Below are positions 29,209 to 37,672 of a DNA stretch of 64,000 nt, one piece after another. Made by a program: the position numbers and the translations under genes. The stretch comes from Kastovskya adunca ATA6-11-RM4 (GTDB lineage: Bacteria > Cyanobacteriota > Cyanobacteriia > Cyanobacteriales > Coleofasciculaceae): contig JAHHHJ010000007.1 of NCBI GenBank assembly GCA_019359445.1, positions 1 through 64,000 of the forward strand, read 5' to 3'. The notes under the pieces were generated by a model that made no database searches, was not told where the DNA came from, and worked only from the letters and a program-made list of their open reading frames with translations. Each line of letters starts with the position of its first letter. Within the stretch, counting starts at the first letter, position 1.

Positions 29209-29309
29209 TTTACTGTCTGAGTTCAAATCCACTATGAGACCATAAATTCTACCTAGCATTTACTACCTACGTGCTACTAAAAATTGCATCCGATATTGAC
29301 GTAGGGATA

Positions 29310-29747
29310 CTAATCGCGATCGCCTCCATCCATTTCAGAGTCGTCGTATATCCACATCGGTTTAACCCCGCGTGAATGCCTGAAGCCAAGTTTTTCGTAG
29401 AAAGGGATAGCATTATCTACTGCAAGCAATATCTGCTGATGAAAATTAGCATAACGGCTTTGAAGATGTCGCATTATCTCTCGTCCTATCCCCTTGTTTT
29501 GATAGGACGGCAACACCAATAGGTGAGAGTAGTAAACAACAAGTGCCCCATCCGAAATAGCGTTCCCAAGTCCGACTAGTAAATCCTGATGCCATGCTGA
29601 GATTACCGTTTGAGAGTTTGTGAGAGCTAACAAAAGTTCATCAGGTTTCTCTGCTGCCGACCATCCACATTGTGAATAAAGATCGATCACCAGATCGCGA
29701 GGGAGTTCTGATTTTTCACGATACTCAATTTCTTCAAAAATCATCAC
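29310..29747 (-). CDS. GNAT family N-acetyltransferase
   Basis: A 145-residue acetyl-CoA-dependent transferase. Motif A is LLVLPSYQNKGIGREIMRHL, with the QNKGIG loop binding the pyrophosphate of acetyl-CoA, and motif B is DNAIPFYEKLGFRHS. The earlier strand SQTVISAWHQDLLVGLGNAI is the family beta-sheet. The acceptor is unknown. A decayed copy of a different GNAT start lies just upstream (29769-29888). Two ATG codons begin the frame, and the first is used here. Confidence 0.9.
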   Translation of the reverse strand: MMIFEEIEYREKSELPRDLVIDLYSQCGWSAAEKPDELLLALTNSQTVISAWHQDLLVGLGNAISDGALVVYYSHLLVLPSYQNKGIGREIMRHLQSRYANFHQQILLAVDNAIPFYEKLGFRHSRGVKPMWIYDDSEMDGGDRD

Positions 29748-29768
29748 TACTGCTGCGGAACTAGAGTA

Positions 29769-29888
29769 CTAGGATAAATTCGCCAAGTAATCGTCTGGAA
29801 CGATACCTCGGTAAGTGGTTCGCCAAGTGTCTATGTGGATTCGGGCAATTAAAGGAATGTCGGCTAGCGTAGCTTCTCGCACAACCAT
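29769..29888 (-). pseudogene. Truncated GNAT acetyltransferase start
   Basis: A 39-codon frame too short for most gene finders begins ATG-GTT-GTG and encodes REATLADIPLIARIHIDTW and then RTTYRGIVPDDYLANLS before TAG. This is the N-terminal strand-helix of typical GNAT enzymes, cut off before the acetyl-CoA site. The next intact gene has its own complete N-terminus, so this is not a frameshifted part of it. A remnant of a duplicated or replaced acetyltransferase is inferred. Confidence 0.65.
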
Positions 29889-29914
29889 GGACAAGCACAT
29901 GTACAGACACCTAA

Positions 29915-30298
29915 CTAATCCTGGACGTACTCTTGTCCGCTAACTAAAGCCTGTTCAGCTCGAACAAATTCCCGTCCTAAATAGGCGGCATGAGCGAGCA
30001 GAGAAACGGGGCAAGGGTTAGTTTCTTCAAAAATTTTCACAGAAAGTTCTTTTGCTGTTCTGCCTGCGTATAGGGTTGCTTGAGGACGTTCTACTTTTTC
30101 CCGTGCTGAAATAACTTTGCCCGTGTCTGGATCGACTGCCAAACCCTTTTCATTGATCACGTTCGTATAATGTTTGGCACAAATTAATCCGGCATCCCGA
30201 TCCAGATAAATAATAAAATATCCGTCTGGGTCAAGGTCAATATGGCGTTTTGAGAGCTTCTCGTCAACTGTGGTTAGGGCGTCTGTGGTTTGATGCAT
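29915..30298 (-). CDS. DUF4346 family protein
   Basis: A 127-residue cytosolic protein that I assign to DUF4346 from DLDPDGYFIIYLDRDAGLIC and HYTNVINEKGLAVDP. It continues with GRTAKELSVKIFEETNPCP and SLLAHAAYLGREFVRAEQAL. In cyanobacteria this domain occurs alone, as here, or at the end of larger proteins related to dihydropteroate synthase; its function is unknown. The core has two cysteines (CAKHY, PCPVS) that could bind a metal, but this is speculative. The gene is single. Confidence 0.75.
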   Translation of the reverse strand: MHQTTDALTTVDEKLSKRHIDLDPDGYFIIYLDRDAGLICAKHYTNVINEKGLAVDPDTGKVISAREKVERPQATLYAGRTAKELSVKIFEETNPCPVSLLAHAAYLGREFVRAEQALVSGQEYVQD

Positions 30299-30615
30299 AT
30301 CTCAGTATTGATTATTTCAGCTCAGAGTTTCTGATTTTTTTCAAGTCGGCAATGAACCTATTTCTAGTTTAGAAGTTGATTGCTCTATTCAGAGAATTAG
30401 AAGTTGGTATATTCCATTTCTCAACCCAGTAGAGTCTATCTACAATTTAGTATTCTTCTTTTTGTCCTGGCGTCCTTTGCTCTGCGAAAATATCGGCATA
30501 CTTCACGCTAACTGAGAATGGCTATAGGAAAAATATTGTTCATTAGACAGCACTAAGGTTGACACTACCCACCCAACTGAACAAATTAAGCGGTCACAGA
30601 ATCAGCCTGTATTAA
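30299..30615. other. Gene-free gap
   Basis: About 317 bp, AT-rich. I see no gene, RNA or clear repeat. Confidence 0.5.
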
Positions 30616-31818
30616 TTAATCAATGGCATCTAGATCGAGAGGAATGTCCCGCTTGCTAAAGGGCAAATCCTGATTGATGGCGTCAATTTCTTCCTGTTCC
30701 ATCGCATTTACTTCGCCGATGTAGTTATGCAGAATTTGGGCAAGGCGTCGATTGTAGAAGCGGTGCAAGCTGTGGTTGGGGGTGGCGGGGAAGCCGCGAC
30801 GTTTTTTGTGGCGTCCTCCTGCACCAGGGTCAAAGCTTCGGATGCCGTTGGCGATCGCCCAGTCAATGGGAGTGTAATAGCAGGTGTCAAAATGTAAGCA
30901 ATCGTACTCTTCAAAGCAGCCCCAGTAGCGCCCGTACAGTTGATCGCCTTTGGTGAGGCAAAATGACATCCCCACCGGACGGTGTTCATCTCCTTCTTGA
31001 TAGGCGGCGACGAGTAAAACGCGATCGCTGTAATTGGGATAAAGCTGCTCAAAAAATTTGCGGGTGAGGTACTTGCTACCCCAGTAAAACTTGTCGCAGG
31101 TGCTGCTGTAGAAGCTGTAAATCAAGGGAAAAACTGATTTAGGAATCTGATCACCTTTGAGGAGTTTGAGGTACAAACCCGCATTCGTCACGGCTTTACG
31201 TTCCCGCTTGATATTGCGTCGCTGATTAGCGTTAAAAACTGCCAGGTAATCATCAAAGCTTTGGAAGTTATTGTTTTGCCAAATGTAGCTGTGGTGTAGC
31301 CAGCTAGTGAAGCCGTGGCGTTCTATAACCGGACGCCATTGGGGGTCAACAAAGAGGAAGTGACAGCCAGAAAGCTGGTTGCGATCGCAAAAATGGTCAA
31401 TGGCGACCACCATCATTTCTGTTAATTCAGCCTCATCTTCTCCCGGAGCCATTAAAAATCGATAGCCTGTCGCTGGCGTAAAGGGCGTCATCCCTAGCAG
31501 CTTAGGATAGTAGCGAATACCTAGCCGATGGGCAAGATCCGCCCACTGATGGTCAAAAACAAACTCGCCATAACTGTGACCCTTTATATACAACGGGGCG
31601 GCAGCAATCAGTTGTCGGTTGCGCCACACGGCTAGGTGATTCGGCAACCATCCCGTTTTTGCCGTCGCACTACCGGATGTTTCGAGGTTATTTAGCCATT
31701 CCCATTCTAAAAACGGCGTCTTCAAGGGCAAAGCGAGGGCATCCCACTCTGCCTGGGGAATGTCAGCAATGCGGTTGACCCAGGTAACAGAATACTCAGT
31801 CTGGGGGTGTTGAACCAT
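30616..31818 (-). CDS. COG3146-family GNAT-fold protein (peptidogalycan biosynthesis/recognition)
   Basis: About 400 residues of the acyltransferase-fold family COG3146 (DUF482). Family hallmarks are FDHQWADLAHRLGIRYYPKL, the MTPFTPATGYRFL strand, the basic helix NQRRNIKRERKAV, FYWGSKYLTRKFFEQL, GMSFCLTKGDQLYGRYWGC and the terminal HKKRRGF. These proteins resemble FemX-type tRNA-dependent ligases and are annotated for a role in peptidoglycan, without a proven reaction. I chose the ATG at 31818 (MVQHPQTEYSV), since the 16 codons before it (from 31866) are not conserved in style. No signal or membrane segment is present. Confidence 0.85.
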   Translation of the reverse strand: MVQHPQTEYSVTWVNRIADIPQAEWDALALPLKTPFLEWEWLNNLETSGSATAKTGWLPNHLAVWRNRQLIAAAPLYIKGHSYGEFVFDHQWADLAHRLGIRYYPKLLGMTPFTPATGYRFLMAPGEDEAELTEMMVVAIDHFCDRNQLSGCHFLFVDPQWRPVIERHGFTSWLHHSYIWQNNNFQSFDDYLAVFNANQRRNIKRERKAVTNAGLYLKLLKGDQIPKSVFPLIYSFYSSTCDKFYWGSKYLTRKFFEQLYPNYSDRVLLVAAYQEGDEHRPVGMSFCLTKGDQLYGRYWGCFEEYDCLHFDTCYYTPIDWAIANGIRSFDPGAGGRHKKRRGFPATPNHSLHRFYNRRLAQILHNYIGEVNAMEQEEIDAINQDLPFSKRDIPLDLDAID

Positions 31819-31914
31819 TGGGGAAATCCAGGATAAAAACTTGTTAAAGTCCTGACGAACCAGCATCTACACTCTGATTCAAAAAGCCAAGCTTTATCTA
31901 ACTTAATACAACCT

Positions 31915-32622
31915 TTATCTTGGTTGCAGCCGATAGTGCAAAAATACTTCCTGCCCAACAGTTTGGGCACTCAAAAGTTGCAAACGCCGCGCCTGATGCT
32001 CCAAAAATCCGCTACCTTCAACTGGGGTAGGGGCTGACGTTCCCCCTAAAACGAGGGGACAAACCGTTAGCCAAAATTCATCAATCAAGTCAGAGGCGAG
32101 TAAAGCCGCAACCAACGTGCCACCCCCCAAGACGGCAACTCGTTTTAAACCGAGAGTAGCCAGTTGCTGTAACGCCTCTGTCCAATTCATAACGCCTGCG
32201 GTGGCATTAGAAACTAGAATTCGTTCAAAATAAGTCTCTTTTGCTTGTTTCTGCCAATATTCAGCACCAGTTGTAGTGGTTAGTAACCATCGGGGGACAG
32301 ACTGTTGAAAAAAGCGTAATTCTGGGTCAATTTTGGCGGAGGCGGAACAAACAATCTGTACAGGCTGTGATGGTTTTCCTTGTTGTTGGCGTTGTTCTAA
32401 AAGTTGGGGAGTAGAAATGCTCATTGTTGTGCCATAAGCTCGCAAGGTTCCGGCACCAAATAAGACTCCATCAGCTAAAGCAACTTGACGTTCTAGGTGT
32501 GCTTGGTCAGCTTCAGAAGAAAAACGCGCAGGCGATCGCTTAACATCAGCAATTTTGCCATCCGTACTCATCGCTAAAACGACTGTCGTTGAGGGTCGTT
32601 GCAAAATTAAATTTGTAGTCAT
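31915..32622 (-). CDS. RibD C-terminal/dihydrofolate-reductase-like reductase
   Basis: About 235 residues forming a DHFR-like reductase domain. It starts RPSTTVVLAMSTDGKIADV, with LADGVLFGAGTLRAYGT, VCSASAKI and the dinucleotide loop VAVLGGGTLVAALLASDLID, followed by LTVCPLVLGG. The family reduces pyrimidine intermediates of riboflavin synthesis or related substrates using NADPH. A deaminase domain is absent, so it is a stand-alone reductase. I prefer the ATG at 32622; the ATG at 32658 adds 12 residues. It is 48 bp upstream of the likely longer start of the COG3146 gene and runs in the same direction. Confidence 0.85.
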   Translation of the reverse strand: MTTNLILQRPSTTVVLAMSTDGKIADVKRSPARFSSEADQAHLERQVALADGVLFGAGTLRAYGTTMSISTPQLLEQRQQQGKPSQPVQIVCSASAKIDPELRFFQQSVPRWLLTTTTGAEYWQKQAKETYFERILVSNATAGVMNWTEALQQLATLGLKRVAVLGGGTLVAALLASDLIDEFWLTVCPLVLGGTSAPTPVEGSGFLEHQARRLQLLSAQTVGQEVFLHYRLQPR

Positions 32623-33072
32623 ATTCACTGAGGCTATTGTGCCAGTAAGTTTAGACATCCCTTAAGTAAGGGAAGCCAATATATAAATTCAGCGAAGCTA
32701 AGGCTTTGACCTACCCGATGATTTAGAACCGTTCTAGGATGGAAACGAGTTTTAATTTAAAGTCAGACACCATGAGCCAATCCTCACAACCTACAACCTC
32801 GGAAAATTTGTCTTCTTTCCCTAGCTTCTAGCTTTTAGCTTCTAGTCCTAATTTCTGGTCAGTTTAAGTGGCTTGATGTCAAGATATTACTTTCAGGAGT
32901 TACCGAATTGTGGGACGGTTCATTGAATTAGCTATATTCAGAAGACGAAGTTTTGGTTAAGCCTGCTGTGTAGAAAACAGAAGAAGGCAATCCTGATCTG
33001 CATCTAAGAGGTAATTCCTCTACTGTATTAATTGTTGCTGCTGGGTATTCCACCTCGATATATCGATATCCT
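32623..33072. other. Divergent intergenic region with heptamer repeats
   Basis: A 450-bp gap. It contains TAGCTTC/TAGCTTT heptamers at about 32822-32846 and, next to the kinase start, the palindrome TCGATATATCGA (33055-33066). No gene is seen. Confidence 0.5.
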
Positions 33073-35163
33073 ATGGCTAAGCTAGGTCAATCCTCCTTTC
33101 GCCGCATCCTACTATCACGCCTTCTGCTTTTGAGCGTACCGGTGTTACTGACGGGGGTATATGTGACCTATCGGAAAGCACGCTCGACCCTTCTAGAAAC
33201 AGCTCGTCAAAATCTGACTGAAAGCGCGGTCAGAAAAGCTGAGAGTATTCAAGAGTCGATTACTGCCCTAAAAGCGAACTTGGTAACGGCTAGCGAGACG
33301 GTGGTGCTACAGTCGCGATCGCGCCAATCCTATCAAACCTACCTCAACCAACTTGCCCAGCAGTTACCAACACAAATTCAATGCGTCCAGTTGACGAATT
33401 TACAAACTAGAACACTGGAGGCGAGTACCTGTGGCAATCAACCGCTCAATACCACTGTCCCTGTAAATTTCTGGTCTCAGCGGCAAAATCCACGCATCTT
33501 AGACCGCTCGAAAGTTTATGTTTCTGCCCTTTCAATGCCGCCATCCACACAAGCAGCAAGTCAGAAACGCCAAGCTTCCTCAAGAAAACAATTAGAGCTT
33601 GTCTTCAGCGCCCCCGTGTATGACGCGGACGGACAACTACAATATGCCCTCACCATTCAATCAGCCCTACTCCAGCAAGAGCAAACTCGACCCGGTTCCT
33701 TAGCGGGTTATCCGGTTGTTTTTAACCAAGATGGCTTAGTGCTGGCGCATCCCATTGCCGAACGCGTCGGCAGCAACATTACCCAAGACTCAGATGCCCA
33801 GCGGCTGGCAACAGTCAGGAAAAATGCGATCGCCAACAATTCTTCGTTTCTCCACTTGTTCTCATTGGAGAAAGACGGCGAGGAATATCTGGCTGGCTAT
33901 ACCTCGCTCTCTAGCCCCATCACCAGCGAACCCAATCAAAGATGGATTATTCTTGCCGTAACGCGCCTGGATAGTGCCTTGGCGGGGCTGGGAGACATTC
34001 AGCAAGTTTTGTTGATCCTGACATGCGGCTTACTTGCCACCTGTTTGTTGGCGACAATCTATATTGCTCGAACTTTGGCACGTCCCTTAGAAAAACTGCG
34101 AGACTACGCCCTCAGCGAGCAGGAACGGCACTTTACTCATCGGGTTCCTCACAATTTCCAAATTCGGGAATTTAACCAACTCTCTGAAGCCATGGAAGGC
34201 ATGATTCTGCGGCTAAAAGACTGGGCGGAAGAACTCGAAACCGCCTGGAAAGAAGCGCAAGCGGCTAACCAGCTCAAAAATGAGTTTTTGGCAACCACAT
34301 CCCACGAACTGAGAACTCCTCTCAATGGCATCATTGGCTGTATCCGACTGGTTAGGGATGGTTTTTGCGATGATCGGGAAGAAGAACTAGACTTTCTCAA
34401 GCGAGCCGATGATGCGGCTATTCATCTTTTAGGCATTATTAATGATGTTTTGGACATTGCCAAAATTGAATCTGGGAAGCTGTCGGTAGAACTCGAACCC
34501 ATCGATTTGCAATGCTTAATTGACGAAGTGATTAATCTCCAAGCTGTTCACGTACAGCAAAAGGGTTTAACTCTTCATACCTCCAAATTGGACGATGTGA
34601 TTGCGGTTAATGCCGACCCCGCCAAACTGAAGCAAGTACTGATCAATGTCGTTGGCAATGCCGTGAAGTTCACCGATCGAGGCAGTATCACCATTAAGAT
34701 GCGGCTGGAGTCTAATCAGAATGGGCAAACTACGCCGGAACTTCAAGATGCGGCGATCGACAATCAGCTCTCTCTAACTAACGGGAAATATCCTACTGTG
34801 GCGATCGCGATCAAAGATACGGGAATTGGTATTGACCCCATGCAGCAGCAAAAACTTTTTCGTCCCTTTGTAATGGTGGATGGTAGCACCACCCGTAAAT
34901 TTGGGGGGACAGGACTGGGATTGGCAATTTCGCGGAACTTAATTGAACTGATGGGCGGTACCATTTCTCTTGGCAGTAAGGGAGAAGGTCACGGCACCAC
35001 GGTCGAGATTGTCTTACCAACCATTGAGCCGTCACTGCTGCCCTTTAAAGACTGTCCGGAGGCAACTCAAGTAACCCAGAAGAAGGCGGCGACAGACAAT
35101 AATGGGGCGGATAAAAATGGCGCTGTCATTTATCCTGCCCAATCCGCAGCGGGGGAACTGTAA
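33073..35163 (+). CDS. Membrane sensor histidine kinase (Cache-HAMP-HisKA)
   Basis: A 696-residue sensor kinase. Membrane helix 1 is about 11-32 and helix 2 about 315-335. They flank a periplasmic sensor of about 280 residues that looks like a double Cache domain (VFSAPVYDADGQLQYALTI, GYPVVFNQDGLVLAHP). HAMP follows (about 336-388), then HisKA with phosphoacceptor His411 in TSHELRTPLNG. The ATPase domain has INVVGNAVKFTDRG, AIKDTGIGID and FGGTGLGLAIS, all intact. A hydrophilic tail of about 50 residues follows. No regulator is adjacent, so its partner is unknown. Its 3' end overlaps the oppositely oriented oxidoreductase gene by 38 bp. Confidence 0.95.
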   Translation: MAKLGQSSFRRILLSRLLLLSVPVLLTGVYVTYRKARSTLLETARQNLTESAVRKAESIQESITALKANLVTASETVVLQSRSRQSYQTYLNQLAQQLPTQIQCVQLTNLQTRTLEASTCGNQPLNTTVPVNFWSQRQNPRILDRSKVYVSALSMPPSTQAASQKRQASSRKQLELVFSAPVYDADGQLQYALTIQSALLQQEQTRPGSLAGYPVVFNQDGLVLAHPIAERVGSNITQDSDAQRLATVRKNAIANNSSFLHLFSLEKDGEEYLAGYTSLSSPITSEPNQRWIILAVTRLDSALAGLGDIQQVLLILTCGLLATCLLATIYIARTLARPLEKLRDYALSEQERHFTHRVPHNFQIREFNQLSEAMEGMILRLKDWAEELETAWKEAQAANQLKNEFLATTSHELRTPLNGIIGCIRLVRDGFCDDREEELDFLKRADDAAIHLLGIINDVLDIAKIESGKLSVELEPIDLQCLIDEVINLQAVHVQQKGLTLHTSKLDDVIAVNADPAKLKQVLINVVGNAVKFTDRGSITIKMRLESNQNGQTTPELQDAAIDNQLSLTNGKYPTVAIAIKDTGIGIDPMQQQKLFRPFVMVDGSTTRKFGGTGLGLAISRNLIELMGGTISLGSKGEGHGTTVEIVLPTIEPSLLPFKDCPEATQVTQKKAATDNNGADKNGAVIYPAQSAAGEL

Positions 35164-36184
35164 CGGGAACACCTCCTTGGTGCAGCGATTGACTCAAGCA
35201 ATGGAGAATCTGCACCAGTTGTGCGCCAACCCAGCCAGAAGAGACTGGGGAAGGAGTGGCTTCGATGATGCTGGTTAAAAAGCGATCGCATACCCGCCCC
35301 AATGGTTCTCCCGGTTCAATACCCACGACTTCCCTAGCCAAACCCACTGGTGTAAACGAGTCGTCCGTCTGCTCAAAGTGCCCCTGTTGAACGGTTAGAG
35401 GCGCGTCTGTCAGTAGCTCATCAAAAATTAACGTGCCGCGATCGCCAACAACGCACAAACGCCGCTGCTTGTCGGGATTTAGCCAGCACAAATGGATAGA
35501 CGCACAAACGCCATTGGGGTAAGTCAGTGTCGCCCAAACCAGGTCAGCCAAACCTTGTCCTGATGAGGCAATTAAGGAAGGATTTTGCTGAAGCCAAACT
35601 GTCCCCGTCGCTTGCACCTGCACGGGGGTTTGCCCCAGTAGGGTATTGAAAATGGCTATGTCGTGAATTGCCAAGTCCCACAAGGCGTCAACATCCTGAC
35701 GCACTGGCCCTAAGTGGGTACGCGTTGCATAGCCATAGCGTAAGGCTCCCAAACGCCCTGACTGAACAACCTGGGCAGCACGTTCCACGGCAGGATGAAA
35801 CAGATAAGTATGGTCAACCATCAGTTGCCGAGACTGCTGTTCGGCAAGGCGGCAAAGTTCCAAACACTCCGCAGGATCGAGGGTTAGAGGTTTCTCTGTC
35901 AGGACGTGATGACCTTGTCGCAAGGCGTCGGCAATTAAAGGGTAGTGGGTGGCGGCGGGAGTAGCGATCGCCACGGCGGCAATATCCTCTTTTTTGCGTA
36001 TCGTTTCCCAATCCTGGGCTAGCATCACATCCCCATCCAACTCAAAACGCTCTCTTACCTGCGCCAAGCGTTCTGGATGGGGGTCAACTACCGCTACGAC
36101 ACGGGCTTGAGGATGTTCCAAAAAGTTCCGAATCAAGTGAACGCCCCAACGTCCCGCTCCCAATACAGCAATCCCAATCTTCAT
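35126..36184 (-). CDS. Gfo/Idh/MocA family oxidoreductase
   Basis: A 352-residue NAD(P)-dependent dehydrogenase acting on a sugar or sugar-nucleotide, substrate unknown. The Rossmann start is GIAVLGAGRWGVHLIRNF, then VVDPHPERL, AVAIATPAATHY and the conserved LTEKPLTLDP, where the lysine contacts cofactor and substrate. The C-terminal alpha/beta domain includes LWDLAIHDIAIFNTLLG (the usual DxxxH-type active-site helix) and a sheet with VCASIHLCWLNPDKQR. The gene ends inside the tail of the convergent kinase gene. It starts 30 bp downstream of the rnc stop and runs the same way, so the two may be co-transcribed. Confidence 0.92.
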   Translation of the reverse strand: MKIGIAVLGAGRWGVHLIRNFLEHPQARVVAVVDPHPERLAQVRERFELDGDVMLAQDWETIRKKEDIAAVAIATPAATHYPLIADALRQGHHVLTEKPLTLDPAECLELCRLAEQQSRQLMVDHTYLFHPAVERAAQVVQSGRLGALRYGYATRTHLGPVRQDVDALWDLAIHDIAIFNTLLGQTPVQVQATGTVWLQQNPSLIASSGQGLADLVWATLTYPNGVCASIHLCWLNPDKQRRLCVVGDRGTLIFDELLTDAPLTVQQGHFEQTDDSFTPVGLAREVVGIEPGEPLGRVCDRFLTSIIEATPSPVSSGWVGAQLVQILHCLSQSLHQGGVPVTVPPLRIGQDK

Positions 36185-36213
36185 GAAAGTTTTAAGTTGA
36201 CGGACTTAATCAC

Positions 36214-36930
36214 TTACCCTTCATAACTCATAACTGTGGAAAACGCTTCCTTGGCGGCGGCTTGTTCGGCTGCTTTTTTAGAGCCGCCTTTGCCAGTACC
36301 AAGTCGTTGATCCTGAAACCAGACTTCAGCAGTAAAGCGCTCTTGCTCGCCGTGAGACCCTCCGGTTTCCTGGACGCGATACTGGGGTAACACTTTGTAA
36401 CGCGCTTGCGTCCACTCCTGAAGCGCATCTTTGTAGTTCTGGCGGGCAGGGTCTTTGCGAATTTCTATGGCAAGTTGCTCTAAGTGGGAGTTTAGCCAGG
36501 GGCTAATCAGTTCTAGGTTATGAGTACTAAGGTAAAGCGCTCCTAGCACGGCTTCAAAGGCATCCGCTAGCCGCGACATTTCCCCCGCTTTATCGTTCGC
36601 CGCACTATTAGAAACCAGCAAGTACCGCTCCAATCCGTAGCTAGTGGCTAACTGTGCTAATAAGCGATCGCTTACCAAGATCGAACGAATCGCCGCAAAC
36701 TCACCGACCAAAGCCTCCGGATAAGTTTTAAACAAAAACTCTGAAGTCGCCAAACGCACCACCGCATCCCCGACAAACTCTAACTGCTCGTAGTTTGCCC
36801 CTGCTGAAATACTCGAATGCGTCAGTGCTAAATCCAAAAGCGACCAACGCACTGGTACCGTCTGAGGTAGCCCCAGTTTTTGCACTAACTTCTCTAATTG
36901 CTTTTGCCGACGAGGGTCTGTAAGAGGCAT
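36214..36930 (-). CDS. rnc: Ribonuclease III
   Basis: A double-strand-specific endoribonuclease that processes rRNA precursors and regulates mRNAs. The 238 residues hold the nuclease domain (about 10-155) with signature QLEFVGDAVVRLA and the metal ligands Glu51, Asp55, Asp123 and Glu126. The double-stranded-RNA-binding domain (about 165-235) includes NYKDALQEWTQ and the terminal GGSKKAAEQAAAKEAF. The ATG at 36930 lies three bases from an array of ACTCAGG heptamers, whose AGGA core at a 10-base spacing is the only visible ribosome binding site. trmFO in this window is set up the same way. rnpB lies upstream beyond the repeats. Confidence 0.96.
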   Translation of the reverse strand: MPLTDPRRQKQLEKLVQKLGLPQTVPVRWSLLDLALTHSSISAGANYEQLEFVGDAVVRLATSEFLFKTYPEALVGEFAAIRSILVSDRLLAQLATSYGLERYLLVSNSAANDKAGEMSRLADAFEAVLGALYLSTHNLELISPWLNSHLEQLAIEIRKDPARQNYKDALQEWTQARYKVLPQYRVQETGGSHGEQERFTAEVWFQDQRLGTGKGGSKKAAEQAAAKEAFSTVMSYEG

Positions 36931-36933
36931 TAG

Positions 36934-37202
36934 TTCTGAGTCCTGAGTCCTGAGTCCTGAGTCCTGAGTCCTGAGTGTGGAAGAAAGGATGAAGTATGTT
37001 CGGCGAAGCCGTTGCCGAAGGCGCTTGGTGAAGGATGAAGGATGAAGTATGAAGGGTGAAGTATGAAGGGTGAAATAGGCGATTGGAGTAATGGCTAATC
37101 GTTGTCAACTTTTCTCTCCCCTGCTCCCCTGCTCCCCTGCTCCCCTGCTCCCCTGCTCCCCCGCTCCCCCGCTCCCCCGCTCCCCTGCTCCCCTGCTCCC
37201 CA
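36934..37202. repeat. Composite tandem repeat, copy A (rnc leader)
   Basis: Three repeat types follow each other on the plus strand. First come TCCTGAG heptamers (36934-36976). Next is a TTCGGCGAAGCCGTTGCCGAA unit, then GAAGGAT/GAAGTAT/GAAGGGT heptamers (about 37030-37077). Last are CTCCCCTG/CTCCCCCG octamers (about 37114-37202). The same order recurs at 45490-45746 and 48183-48411. It lies between the rnc start and the rnpB 3' end. Confidence 0.85.
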
Positions 37203-37263
37203 TGCCCTCATCACCTCAAAAATAGGGAAAGAGTCGGACATAAGCCGGGTTCTGTTCTTCACA

Positions 37264-37291
37264 GTAGAGACTTAGCGTACTACGTCTCTAC
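37264..37291. repeat. 28-nt palindromic repeat in rnpB 3' part (P19 position)
   Basis: It begins GTAGAGACTTAG and ends CTACGTCTCTAC, forming an 8-bp perfect stem that continues with mismatches. It belongs to the same family as 37477-37504 and 7382-7409. Confidence 0.85.
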
Positions 37292-37476
37292 ACGGGAAGG
37301 GCGGTTATCTATCTGGGACGCCTGTTACCAGACGCCTCAAGCAGTTCTCTAACAACGGGACTGGTAAAAGACCAACCATAGTCCCTTCGACCTTGCTCCT
37401 GACCGGGGTTTACCGAGCCAGCACCTCTCAATGCTGCTGGTGCGCTCTTACCGCACCTTTGCACCCTTACCTGTTT

Positions 37477-37504
37477 GTAAAGGCGTAGCAGGCTACGTCT
37501 CTAC
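37477..37504. repeat. 28-nt palindromic repeat in rnpB centre (P12 position)
   Basis: It begins GTAAAGGCGTAGC and ends GCTACGTCTCTAC, a 13-bp stem with one mismatch and one G-U pair around two unpaired bases. It is part of the RNase P RNA and a member of the repeat family. Confidence 0.85.
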
Positions 37505-37672
37505 ACCATCGGCGGTATGTTTCTGTGGCACTATCCTCACGGTCGCCCGCACTGGGCGTTACCCAGCAAGTCTGGTCTTTCAGGAGCCCGGACTTTCCTC
37601 AGACTCTCACAACGTGCGAGTCCGTAACCACCTTCGCCTACTCTTTCCCAGATCTAGTCTAAAGGCTAAGTG

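Larger units (their letters stand above)
37225..37649 (-). ncRNA. rnpB: RNase P RNA (rnpB)
   Basis: This is the catalytic RNA of ribonuclease P, which matures tRNA 5' ends. On the minus strand it contains the universally conserved GAGGAAAGTCCGGGCTC near the 5' end, GTGCCACAGAAACATACCGCC in the middle, and ACAGAACCCGGCTTAT near the 3' end. Helix P1 is formed by GGGAAAGAGT at the 5' end (37649-37640) and ACTCTTTCCC at the 3' end (37234-37225), giving about 425 nt. Two peripheral helices, at the positions I infer for P12 and P19, consist of a 28-nt palindromic repeat that also occurs upstream of dus. The 5' end lies 23 bp after the stop of the upstream gene, and a TAGACT -10-like box falls between them. 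Confidence 0.97.

Noticed and set aside
29310-29888. One frameshifted GNAT gene
   Set aside because: The upstream fragment is a complete GNAT N-terminus and the downstream gene has its own, so they are two genes, one truncated.
36934-37202. Possible CRISPR array
   Set aside because: Units are 7-8 nt and directly adjacent, with no spacers and no cas genes nearby. The same holds for 45490-45746 and 48183-48411.
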